From Parabacteroides chongii (GTDB lineage: Bacteria > Bacteroidota > Bacteroidia > Bacteroidales > Tannerellaceae), in the NCBI RefSeq assembly GCF_029581355.1, contig NZ_CP120849.1, positions 3,442,501 through 3,506,500 on the forward strand: 64,000 bases of DNA, given 5' to 3'. A program made the position numbers and the translations under genes. A model generated the notes under the pieces. It was given only the letters and a program-made list of their open reading frames with translations, did not search any database and had not been told where the DNA came from. This document shows, piece after piece, positions 1 through 7,084 of the stretch; the first letter of the stretch is position 1, and each line of letters opens with the position of its first letter.

Positions 1-64
1 TAAAACACAAGAAAGACTGACCGGTCATATTCTTATTGAAGCAAATACGATTATTACCGGCTAA
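1..64 (+). CDS. 3' end of an upstream ORF (partial)
   Basis: An open frame runs from base 2 to a TAA at 62-64 and would encode about 20 C-terminal residues ending in ANTIITG. The rest lies outside the window, so no family can be named. It is included because it sets the left neighbour of the recombinase: this gene and the recombinase converge. Confidence 0.3.
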   Translation, partial: KTQERLTGHILIEANTIITG

Positions 65-163
65 AAATTGTAAATCATAAGTCAAAAACTAATACCCTAT
101 TCTATTTATTCCCGATACACACAAAAAAAGTATCGATTTTTTCTTTCTTTATTCTTTTCTTTT

Positions 164-171
164 TACCTTTG
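164..171 (+). promoter_or_regulatory. Bacteroidetes -7 promoter box TACCTTTG
   Basis: The box fits TAnnTTTG exactly. No clear TTTG -33 box lies 19 bases upstream; that region is T-rich. Transcription would start near base 178 and run towards the 3' end of the convergent recombinase, with no protein-coding gene in that direction. Confidence 0.4.
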
Positions 172-176
172 TGAGT

Positions 177-243
177 GCCTAACTATTAGATGATTAGGCA
201 AAATACAATAAGAATCAACGTTTATTACGCAATTATTCTTATT
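177..243 (+). ncRNA. candidate small RNA, convergent to the recombinase
   Basis: Downstream of the -7 box at 164-171 lie two hairpins: GCCTAA (177-182) with TTAGGC (194-199), and AATAAGAAT (209-217) with ATTCTTATT (234-242), the latter ending in T-rich sequence like a terminator. Together they could form a transcript of about 65 nt that ends at the stop codon of the convergent recombinase gene. The second hairpin could equally be the recombinase terminator. I do not recognise an RNA family. Confidence 0.25.
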
Positions 244-1227
244 TCATAAATAAGTTCCTTCAATCCCTCTCCAATCTATGTTTTTCGGTTTATTCCTCAG
301 TATCTCACAAATCGGATCCGTGATCTTTCGATTGGCCAGGTCGAGTTCCGGCTGGTCAAGTCGGTTGAAGTAACCCCGGGTCGTTTTTTCGTTCGTATGT
401 CCCAGTGCCTGACTGATCACGGCTATATCCACGTGCTGACGACGAGCTTCGGAGGCCCAGGTATAGCGCATTACGTAGGATGTCAGGTTTGTATGAATAT
501 CCAACAACCGGCCCACCTGTTTCAAGGTTTCGTTATGGGCAGACAGCATAGACTTATACTGGTGGTGAGTGGCAGAAGGAAACATTATCGGGAAAAGGTA
601 GTCCCTGTCGGATGATTCGTATTTACGGAGGATCTGCCACATGCCGGAGGTGATTTCGATGCGTATCCCGATACCGGTCTTATGGCGGTTATACACGATG
701 GCTTGTCCATGTATATTCTTTCGGGTCAGATGCACTATGTCCACAAAAGGCATGCCGTATGCCATAAAGCTGAAAAGAGCCAAATCTGTTGCCAAAGCCA
801 ATTCGGGGCGGTCACGAAAATCGACTGTCGCCATTTTTTTCACTTGTTGATCTGACAGAGGCTTTTTGACTGTTATGTCCCTCTTTAGTTTCAATTTCTG
901 AAACGGCTGGGTCTTATTTTTGAAGAGTTGTTCGCCGACGGCTGCATTGTATACGGCTCGGAGACTGCTCAGATAGCTGTTGACAGAGTTGATTTTTAAT
1001 TGTTTGGCCTGTAGATAGGTTTGGAAATCGTTCACCATGGTAGGGGTGATGTCGCAGATTGGGATATCCTTGTTCCCCTGGAATGTGACGAAATGCCGGG
1101 CTACTGCCAGATAGAGATCAGCAGTGCTGTCTTTGCCTATCAACCGCTTGCTTTCTGCTCGCTGTTTGATATACTCATGTAGTAAAATACTTTTTTTCTT
1201 AGGGTTGCTTTCTTTTGTTGTTTCCAT
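244..1227 (-). CDS. tyrosine recombinase/integrase with altered catalytic Arg
   Basis: 327 aa. A SAM-like core-binding domain spans about residues 15-110 and a catalytic domain about 125-300. The conserved landmarks are Lys183 in YNRHKTG, Arg254 in the YVMRYTWA motif, His277 in ALGH and the nucleophile Tyr286. Bacteroidales relatives normally have an Arg in the motif FSFxxRGMxFVD; here the motif reads FSFMAYGMPFVD, so residue 157 is Tyr (codon 757-759, TAC on the coding strand). The usual His three residues before Arg254 is also Tyr, which is common in this family. Without the first Arg the enzyme may be impaired or use altered chemistry. It resembles the stand-alone chromosomal recombinases that invert promoters or mobilise islands, but no attachment site or cargo is evident. 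Confidence 0.85.
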   Translation of the reverse strand: METTKESNPKKKSILLHEYIKQRAESKRLIGKDSTADLYLAVARHFVTFQGNKDIPICDITPTMVNDFQTYLQAKQLKINSVNSYLSSLRAVYNAAVGEQLFKNKTQPFQKLKLKRDITVKKPLSDQQVKKMATVDFRDRPELALATDLALFSFMAYGMPFVDIVHLTRKNIHGQAIVYNRHKTGIGIRIEITSGMWQILRKYESSDRDYLFPIMFPSATHHQYKSMLSAHNETLKQVGRLLDIHTNLTSYVMRYTWASEARRQHVDIAVISQALGHTNEKTTRGYFNRLDQPELDLANRKITDPICEILRNKPKNIDWRGIEGTYL

Positions 1228-1338
1228 ACGCAGTTGTTTATATCAGAAATTACTAAGATATAAACCTTTTTGGGATGGGGATTGTTTGGGAGGGAAAAAA
1301 GAGTAGGTGTGTTCTGTTTTGCAAAACATTTATAATAT

Positions 1339-1379
1339 GGCACACAGGAATGCATATAACTTAAAAGCATCTGTGTGCC
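1339..1379 (-). terminator. hairpin downstream of the S4-domain gene
   Basis: GGCACACAG (1339-1347) pairs perfectly with CTGTGTGCC (1371-1379). It lies just after the stop of the minus-strand S4 gene and is followed on that strand by AT-rich sequence. It probably ends the rplY-pth-S4 transcript. Confidence 0.6.
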
Positions 1380-1388
1380 GTATTCTTT

Positions 1389-1817
1389 CTATTCCTCTTC
1401 CGAATCAAAATCGAAATCAAAGTCGAAGCCGTCGTCCATTACTCCCGGATCAGTGAACTGTTCCAGTTCGCGACGGTCTTTCTTTGTCGGGCGGCCCAAG
1501 CCGCGGGCACGGTCTACGAAGCCGGAGATTTTGTTCATTTCCAGTATTTCGTATTGGTCTGGTGTCGTGACATTTTCCAGGTAGTCCGGAACCAGTTTGG
1601 CTCCCATCCGGCGTTCCGTCAGTGCCAGTACTTTGAAAGAGAAAGTTACAGGCGGCTTGCGCACCTGAATCACTTCGCCGACTTTGATCATGCGGGACGG
1701 TTTTACGGTGACATTGTTTATCATGACCCGGCTTTTTTTGCAGGCTTCCGCTGCGATTGTCCGAGTTTTAAAGATGCGGGTTGCCCACATCCATTTGTCT
1801 ATTCTTACTTCGTTCAT
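1389..1817 (-). CDS. RNA-binding S4 domain protein (HslR/Hsp15-like)
   Basis: 142 aa. The N-terminal S4 domain (residues about 4-65) starts with RIDKWMWATRIFKTR and contains the typical KPSRMIKVGEVIQV segment. Family members bind rRNA; Hsp15 of E. coli rescues stalled 50S subunits carrying peptidyl-tRNA. The C-terminus carries a basic RPTKKDRR stretch and an acidic tail rich in Asp and Phe. The gene follows pth by 6 bases, which puts a peptidyl-tRNA hydrolase, ribosomal protein L25 and this factor in one translation-related operon. Confidence 0.85.
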   Translation of the reverse strand: MNEVRIDKWMWATRIFKTRTIAAEACKKSRVMINNVTVKPSRMIKVGEVIQVRKPPVTFSFKVLALTERRMGAKLVPDYLENVTTPDQYEILEMNKISGFVDRARGLGRPTKKDRRELEQFTDPGVMDDGFDFDFDFDSEEE

Positions 1818-1823
1818 AACTTT

Positions 1824-2387
1824 TTACTTGTTATTAAACTGGTTCATCGTGATCTGTACTCCCGCCAGGCAGAAGCTCTTGACGATCTCGATGGCCCGTT
1901 TCAATTTTTCCGGCATCAGTTCCAGTTCTTCAGGCGGAAACTTGCCTAAAACGTAATCTATTTGTCCGCCGCGGGGAAAGTCGCTGCCTATACCGAACCG
2001 CAGGCGGCTGTATTCCTGTGTGCCCAGGAGCTGCTGGATGTTTTTCAGTCCGTTGTGACCAGCGTCGCTGCCCTTCGGTTTCAGGCGTAAAGTACCGAAG
2101 GGGAGAGCCAGGTCGTCTACTACGACCAACAGATTCTCTACAGGAATGTTCTCTTTTTGTAACCAGTAGCGGACAGCATTTCCGCTCAGGTTCATAAATG
2201 TATTCGGTTTGAGCAGGATCAGCTCGCAGTTCTTTACCCGCATCCGGGCAACTGCTCCGTAACGCTCTTCCGTGAAAGGCACTCCGGCTTCTTCAGCCAA
2301 AGCATTCACGACACGGAAACCGATATTATGCCGCGTACCCCAGTATTCAGAGCCTATATTACCAAGTCCGGTTATCAGATATTTCAT
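1824..2387 (-). CDS. pth: peptidyl-tRNA hydrolase
   Basis: 187 aa, the usual length. It releases peptides from peptidyl-tRNA that dropped off ribosomes. Family signatures are visible: GLGNIG with Asn10, catalytic His20 in [17 protein letters not shown], the Asp91/Asp92 pair before LALPFGTLR, and [12 protein letters not shown] with Asn112. It sits between rplY and the S4-domain gene on the same strand. The start is clear because the N-terminal strand [10 protein letters not shown] is complete. Confidence 0.95.
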   Translation of the reverse strand: MKYLITGLGNIGSEYWGTRHNIGFRVVNALAEEAGVPFTEERYGAVARMRVKNCELILLKPNTFMNLSGNAVRYWLQKENIPVENLLVVVDDLALPFGTLRLKPKGSDAGHNGLKNIQQLLGTQEYSRLRFGIGSDFPRGGQIDYVLGKFPPEELELMPEKLKRAIEIVKSFCLAGVQITMNQFNNK

Positions 2388-2476
2388 GATTTTTGCATTA
2401 TTATATAATATAAGAAAGGGAAGAACATTCTCCTGAACATTCCTCCCTCACGTTATTTGGTATTCTCTTTTTCAGA

Positions 2477-3067
2477 TTACTTACCAGCAGTAGCTTGAGC
2501 ACCACGAGCGGCACGAGTCAACTGAACGGCGCAAACAACAGCGTTCTTTGCATTGGTCAGTTCCAGACCTTCGAAGTGTAAAGCACCCACCTGCATAGAC
2601 TTACCTAAGCCCAGGTGATCAACGTTGATAGTCAGTTTTTCAGGGATCTGAGTGTAAACAGCTTTTACTTTCAGCTTTCTCATACGCAATGTCAGCTTAC
2701 CACCGGCTTTAACACCTTCGGCGTGACCAGTCAGAACAACAGGAACTTCCATTGTTACCGGTTTGTTTTCTGAAACTTCCATGAAGTCCATGTGTATGAT
2801 AGCATCGGTTACTGCTTGGAACTGGATATCTTTAACGATAGCCATAGTCTTTTTTCCGTCGATGTTCAGTTCAACAGCGAAGATTTCCGGAGTATAAACC
2901 AGTTTACGTACACTGTCGACAGTTACTGTAAAGTGAGTTACTTTTTCGCCACCGTATAATACAGCAGGGATTTCCTGATTTTTACGCATAGCTTTCAAAG
3001 CTCTTTTCTGATCAGAAGAAGTAGCAGCTACTTCTCTTCCTTTTCCTTCTAATTGGAATGTCTTCAT
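2477..3067 (-). CDS. rplY: 50S ribosomal protein L25 (long, CTC type)
   Basis: 196 aa. The N-terminal L25 domain binds 5S rRNA, and a C-terminal TL5/CTC beta domain makes it longer than the 94-residue E. coli protein, as is usual in Bacteroidetes. Typical segments are KNQEIPAVLYGG and HMDFMEV. A promoter lies at 3150-3180 and pth follows downstream by 89 bases. Confidence 0.95.
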   Translation of the reverse strand: MKTFQLEGKGREVAATSSDQKRALKAMRKNQEIPAVLYGGEKVTHFTVTVDSVRKLVYTPEIFAVELNIDGKKTMAIVKDIQFQAVTDAIIHMDFMEVSENKPVTMEVPVVLTGHAEGVKAGGKLTLRMRKLKVKAVYTQIPEKLTINVDHLGLGKSMQVGALHFEGLELTNAKNAVVCAVQLTRAARGAQATAGK

Positions 3068-3149
3068 TTCTTTAATTTTTTGTGTTACTCAAAATTAGTA
3101 TTTATGCTTCCTAATTTTCCCATCACACGTACGGGGGTTAAAAGCGGTG

Positions 3150-3180
3150 CAAAGGTATGTTTTTTATTAATACGTTCCAA
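3150..3180 (-). promoter_or_regulatory. promoter of rplY
   Basis: On the minus strand, TACCTTTG (3150-3157) matches the Bacteroidetes -7 box and a TTG element lies at 3178-3180 with about 20 bases between. The leader to the rplY start would be about 75 nt. It is the break between the steroid operon that ends at 3200 and the translation operon. Confidence 0.55.
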
Positions 3181-3199
3181 CTGTCCCGTGTATATTTTT

Positions 3200-4051
3200 T
3201 TAATCCAGTAGATTACGGGAACGAAGCAATGTCTCCGTATCGCCCCAGAGCTTGACTTGTGCCGGATGGTTTCGGATACGTTCCGACAGCTTTTTCTCTT
3301 TGCAGTTGGCGTAGCATGCACCACTTTTATCGTTCACATCTTCCGACAGAGCAAGGTGTATGGCTGTTGCCGCTCCTTGCAGCGGTGTTTTGATGAAAGG
3401 ACGGAACAGGATATCTGTCAACGGGTCGAACCAGGCATTCATCGTGATCATATTCGTACTGACGATACCTGGGTCGGAGGCGTTGACGGTAATTCCTTTT
3501 TCTTTTACCCTTTCCGCCAACTCGCGTGTAAAGAGCAATAAGGCCAGTTTGGTATTTCCGTACACCGATATCCGGTTGAAGCGTCCGTTCTTCCCTTTCG
3601 TGAAGAAGTCGGATTCTATTTTACCGATGGCGTACGTGCAGGATACTGTATTGACGATACGGGTTCCCTTATGCATCAGGGGAAGCAGTAACCGGGTGAG
3701 CAGATACGGACCGACGTAATTAACGCTGACAATCGTTTCCAATCCGTCTACTGTAGGACGGATATGGGTGGTCAGAACTCCGGCATTGTTCATTAACCGG
3801 CTGACCGGGCGTCCTTCCGCCAGTATCTTTTGTGCGAAAGCATGGACGGATGATAAAGAGGAGAGGTCTATCCCGCGGACCTCTATTTGCTTATTCCCGC
3901 TTTCTTGTTTTATACGTTCGCAGACCTGATATGCTTTCTCCGGTTCTTTACACGCCATGATGATCTGAAAACCGTCTTTGGCCAGTGCCAGGGTGATCTC
4001 TTGTCCCATGCCCCCGTCGGCACCGGTTATAATGGCTATTCCTTTTTCCAT
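3200..4051 (-). CDS. SDR-family oxidoreductase, probable 3-beta-hydroxysteroid dehydrogenase
   Basis: 283 aa with a complete Rossmann fold: TGADGGMG cofactor loop near residues 9-16, NNAG at 88-91, Ser137, and the catalytic pair Tyr164/Lys168 in YGNTK. It begins 2 bases after the Old Yellow Enzyme gene, so the two are surely co-transcribed. Three-gene sets of a 5-alpha-reductase, an OYE-type 5-beta-reductase and a 3-beta-HSDH of the SDR family are known from Parabacteroides merdae and Odoribacteraceae, where they make isoallolithocholic acid from 3-oxo-delta4-lithocholic acid. By context this would reduce a 3-oxo group to 3-beta-OH. The SDR fold is certain; the substrate is inferred. Confidence 0.75.
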   Translation of the reverse strand: MEKGIAIITGADGGMGQEITLALAKDGFQIIMACKEPEKAYQVCERIKQESGNKQIEVRGIDLSSLSSVHAFAQKILAEGRPVSRLMNNAGVLTTHIRPTVDGLETIVSVNYVGPYLLTRLLLPLMHKGTRIVNTVSCTYAIGKIESDFFTKGKNGRFNRISVYGNTKLALLLFTRELAERVKEKGITVNASDPGIVSTNMITMNAWFDPLTDILFRPFIKTPLQGAATAIHLALSEDVNDKSGACYANCKEKKLSERIRNHPAQVKLWGDTETLLRSRNLLD

Positions 4052-4053
4052 TA

Positions 4054-5280
4054 TTATTTATACTCCAGTTTTTCTATTTCTTTGACAATACTTTTAGGTA
4101 GATTCTGTATATGTTTATGGCAAGCCATTTCCAGTGAATACATACGGGCAATGCAATAGTTGCTGTGACCGCAGTCGCAACGGGCCTGTTCGTCTTCTTT
4201 CATATGGTTGACGAAAGCCGGGTCGTTGAGCAGTGCACGTGCCATGCTGACAAACTCGAATCCGTGGCCGAGCACTTCCTCTATCTTTTCACGGGAGATA
4301 AGGCCGCCGACATATACAAGGGGCATTTTCAGGGCTGCCCGGAACTTCAGTGCATCTTCCAGAAAATATGCTTCCTTGAATGGTTCGGTAGGTATCATCA
4401 GGTGACCTGCCATCCGAACGCCAATGGGCAACCAGCCGTTTGGCATGTAATGGGTCATTGTACGGATAGGCATGGCTCCCCGCATGACGTACATAGGAGC
4501 ACGGCTTACAAATCCCCCGCTCAGTATCAGGGCATGTACGCCGCATTGGTTTTGCAGGGTACGGGCGACTTCCAACGTCTCGTCGAGTTCCATGCCGCCT
4601 TTAAAGCCGTCGCGCATATTCATCTTTACCAGGACTGCCATATCCGAACCGGCTGCTTTCATTACCTCTTCCATACACATCTTCATGAAACGCATCCGGT
4701 TTTCCAGGCTTCCGCCATATTCGTCTTTCCGGCGGTTGGTATAAGGAGAGAGGAACTGGCTGATCAGATAACCGTGTCCGGCATGTACTTCGACGGCATC
4801 CATTCCTGCTTCGCGGGCGAGGTGAACTGCCTGGCCGAAGGCTTTTGCTATGGCTGCTATCTCTGATTGTTTCATCCCACGAACAAAAGTCGGAGAATAG
4901 ATGTTGAATCCTGTAGAGGCGGAAATAGGAGTGCATCCGCAGATGTTTTTGTGAGACATATTTCCGCAATGTCCGATCTGTATGGAAGCGGCAGCACCCT
5001 CTTTATGGATGGCATCTGTGATCTTCTTCAGACCGGGTATAATTTCAGGGCGTAACCACAACTGACGTTCGAATGAAAGTCCGCTTTGTGTTACAGCGGC
5101 ATAGGCTAATGTAGTCATGCCGATTCCGCCGGCTGCCACAGAGGTATGGTAGTTATATAACATTTCCGACGGAGCGTTCCCCGGGCACATACTTTCGAAA
5201 GCGGCCGCTCTGATCGTACGATTTCTGAGCGTGAGCGGGCCGATAGAGGCCGGGGTGAATAGCATAGATTCTTTATTCAT
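4054..5280 (-). CDS. NADH:flavin oxidoreductase (Old Yellow Enzyme), probable steroid 5-beta-reductase
   Basis: 408 aa: one FMN-binding TIM barrel without the C-terminal FAD/NAD domain of BaiCD, BaiH or 2,4-dienoyl-CoA reductase (about 650-680 aa). Key residues are His166 and His169 in HAGHGYL, followed by the SPYTNRRKDEYGGSLENR signature. Near the C-terminus a Cys-rich stretch (CDCGHSNYC, then a Cys 11 residues on) recalls the 4Fe-4S site of the larger enzymes but with different spacing. It lies between the 5-alpha-reductase and the SDR gene, where known gut clusters encode a delta4-3-oxosteroid 5-beta-reductase. The family is certain; the substrate is inferred from context. Confidence 0.75.
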   Translation of the reverse strand: MNKESMLFTPASIGPLTLRNRTIRAAAFESMCPGNAPSEMLYNYHTSVAAGGIGMTTLAYAAVTQSGLSFERQLWLRPEIIPGLKKITDAIHKEGAAASIQIGHCGNMSHKNICGCTPISASTGFNIYSPTFVRGMKQSEIAAIAKAFGQAVHLAREAGMDAVEVHAGHGYLISQFLSPYTNRRKDEYGGSLENRMRFMKMCMEEVMKAAGSDMAVLVKMNMRDGFKGGMELDETLEVARTLQNQCGVHALILSGGFVSRAPMYVMRGAMPIRTMTHYMPNGWLPIGVRMAGHLMIPTEPFKEAYFLEDALKFRAALKMPLVYVGGLISREKIEEVLGHGFEFVSMARALLNDPAFVNHMKEDEQARCDCGHSNYCIARMYSLEMACHKHIQNLPKSIVKEIEKLEYK

Positions 5281-5322
5281 ATTAATAACCAGTTATTTGT
5301 TGTCGTATTTTGTATAATCACA

Positions 5323-6084
5323 TCAGTAAATAAATGGGATAATTCGTTTCCGGTTCCCGACTTCTTTGCCGAACATGGCTTTGTACTTGTGCCAGATCGT
5401 ATTGGCACGCGGAACCAGGTTGGCAAATGTCCACCAAGCGAACAATGCTCCGCTGGCGCTCCAGGTTAGGATGGCAAAACCACACCATTCCACCAGTTCG
5501 CCAAAATAGTTGGCGGAGGTTACGTAGTTGAACATACCTCCTTTAGGTAGGTAATGATTGGTGTCGCCCGGCTTGCGGAGATGGCGGACGATATAGTCAG
5601 ACCGCCAGTTGATCCACATGCCGCTGAAGAACATCAGTGTTCCGATAATGAATTGCGGAGTGGTCAGCCATTGGCTCGAATACATATTTTCGGGGGCGAG
5701 GTAAAATATCCACATGCCTTGTATGTAACCGTTCAGCAGGTTGAAGACAATCCCCATTGTCATAATGCCCACAGGCATTTTGCTCTTACCTTTGATCAGT
5801 AAGGGGAATATAAATGCTCGTTGCAGGTAATGCAGTTCGAAGAAGAGGAAGAAGAGTAGGGGAACGGTTTCAAGTTGCCGTTCGGACTGGCTCCAGAGGA
5901 AGAGCATCACCCCAAAGACAGGTGCTTCCATACAGATCCAGGCTATTTTGTTTGGAATAGGGATACCCCATTTTTTGTCGAATAACATGCCGTATCCGGC
6001 TTCTACGAAGTAAAGGGTAACAAAAACAATGGCGGCAATGACCGCCATTATAATCAGCAATATATTAAACTCATCAAGGGTCAT
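5323..6084 (-). CDS. membrane 3-oxo-5-alpha-steroid 4-dehydrogenase (5-alpha-reductase) family
   Basis: 253 aa from the ATG at 6084. A longer in-frame start at 6189 would overlap the preceding gene by 86 bases and add a basic, poorly plausible N-terminus. Several transmembrane helices are visible. The C-terminal half carries the SRD5A signature: LPKGGMFNYVTSANYFGE, then VEWCGFAILTW and NLVPRANTIWHKYKAMFG. The family uses NADPH to reduce the delta4 bond of 3-oxosteroids in the membrane. With the OYE and SDR genes directly downstream it matches the three-gene isoallolithocholate module of gut Bacteroidota. Androgens or progestins are alternative substrates. Confidence 0.85.
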   Translation of the reverse strand: MTLDEFNILLIIMAVIAAIVFVTLYFVEAGYGMLFDKKWGIPIPNKIAWICMEAPVFGVMLFLWSQSERQLETVPLLFFLFFELHYLQRAFIFPLLIKGKSKMPVGIMTMGIVFNLLNGYIQGMWIFYLAPENMYSSQWLTTPQFIIGTLMFFSGMWINWRSDYIVRHLRKPGDTNHYLPKGGMFNYVTSANYFGELVEWCGFAILTWSASGALFAWWTFANLVPRANTIWHKYKAMFGKEVGNRKRIIPFIY

Positions 6085-6103
6085 TTTAAATCGAGTAATA
6101 AGA

Positions 6104-6670
6104 TTATGCTTCTTTATGTAATGTTTTATAGTGGTTGTATTTCTCGAATACAGCCTTTTCGAGTTCCTTAAATGTACAATCCAACGCACGGTCGGAGATA
6201 CAAATAGGCGATCCGTAGTATTGAAGCTTCAGTTCCAGGGAACGCTTCTTGCTACGTGTGGGCTCCCGGTCAATATATTCGTTCGGATTTTTTACCTTCA
6301 GCACGATATATTTACGTTTCAGGTTGCTAAGGTCGTCCATTATTTTGATATTGTCAACATCTTTCCACAAAATTGTGCCTATCCGGTTGCCTGTCGATAT
6401 ATCATTGATCCCCTCGTCGGAGATATAGATCGCCTTGAAACTTTCGCGGGTTAGGAATGAATAGCTGATTAAGCAGAAGAATGTCGTGAGTAAAGCAAAG
6501 ACACCGATGAAGATAAAGACAAAACGTCCTTCCCCGTATTTGAGGTCATGAGCAGCATACAAAGCTCCGGCACCGATCAGGGCAGAGAGGAGCGTTGTCA
6601 GGAACAATCCTCTCTTTTTATGCCTGCTCAATTTGAATGTGATTGTAGAAGGTGCTTCCATAACCGTCAA
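6104..6670 (-). CDS. membrane protein with STM3941-like domain, function unknown
   Basis: 188 aa. A basic N-terminus (LSRHKKRG) is followed by two transmembrane helices at about residues 22-42 and 48-70, then a soluble domain with the pattern GIND, TILWKDVDNIKI, KRKYIVLKVKNP, typical of PH-like or STM3941-type domains. It overlaps the PII-like gene by 4 bases (ATGA) and ends 19 bases before the 5-alpha-reductase start, so it belongs to the same operon. No enzymatic motif is seen. A role in membrane organisation of the neighbouring reductase is only a guess. Confidence 0.65.
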   Translation of the reverse strand: MTVMEAPSTITFKLSRHKKRGLFLTTLLSALIGAGALYAAHDLKYGEGRFVFIFIGVFALLTTFFCLISYSFLTRESFKAIYISDEGINDISTGNRIGTILWKDVDNIKIMDDLSNLKRKYIVLKVKNPNEYIDREPTRSKKRSLELKLQYYGSPICISDRALDCTFKELEKAVFEKYNHYKTLHKEA

Positions 6671-6960
6671 ATTGATTTTTCAATGTTCCATACGAATGCA
6701 CGTAGTCCCTGGGCTTCTGTCTGCATATCCATTTTGTGGAGCAGGTCCAGGAAAGGATCGACTTTTTCGTCGTCTACCATGGCCAGTATGGCTGAGTTGA
6801 GGGTTGGCCAGGCATGGCTACCGTAATGAGGTTCGCCTTTTTGGCTGCCGCGTCCCTGCACTGTTTCCCAGAAAGTAAATCCGCGAATGTTGCTGCGATC
6901 CATAATACTGAGGATCATTTCGTAGTAAGCCTGATTGAATGATATGAATATAGCTTTCAT
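6667..6960 (-). CDS. small PII-like protein linked to RND efflux
   Basis: 97 aa. The start MKAIFISFNQAYYEMI and the later HAWPTLNSAIL, MVDDEK and GLRAFVWNI pattern suit the PII/CutA-like ferredoxin fold of the small proteins found next to RND efflux genes in Bacteroidetes. Such proteins usually form trimers and sense small ligands. It follows the RND transporter gene after a 124-base gap filled by a palindrome array and overlaps the next gene by 4 bases, bridging the efflux and steroid halves of the operon. The ligand is unknown. Confidence 0.6.
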   Translation of the reverse strand: MKAIFISFNQAYYEMILSIMDRSNIRGFTFWETVQGRGSQKGEPHYGSHAWPTLNSAILAMVDDEKVDPFLDLLHKMDMQTEAQGLRAFVWNIEKSI

Positions 6961-6986
6961 TGTTCTTGTATTTTAATGTTATATTC

Positions 6987-7072
6987 GGGAATAACCGGTT
7001 CCCAGCTTAGGGAGTGGCTGTCTCTCTTATCTGGGAAATACCTATTCCCTGATAAGGGAGATTGTCACTCCC
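6987..7072. repeat. array A1: four 17-bp near-palindromes, exact 23-bp period
   Basis: Units begin at 6987, 7010, 7033 and 7056: GGGAATAACCGGTTCCC, GGGAGTGGCTGTCTCTC, GGGAAATACCTATTCCC, GGGAGATTGTCACTCCC. Each is 17 bp with GGGA and mostly TCCC ends, separated by 6-bp spacers. Units 1 and 3 share GGGAA/TTCCC; units 2 and 4 pair through GGGAGTG (7010-7016) and CACTCCC (7066-7072). It fills the gap between the RND transporter stop and the PII-like gene inside the operon, so it will be transcribed and could fold in several alternative ways. Confidence 0.85.
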
Positions 7073-7084
7073 GGTTCTGTTATT

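Noticed and set aside
4165..4866. A 233-residue plus-strand frame
   Set aside because: It is opposite the well-supported Old Yellow Enzyme gene and its composition is that of an antisense shadow.
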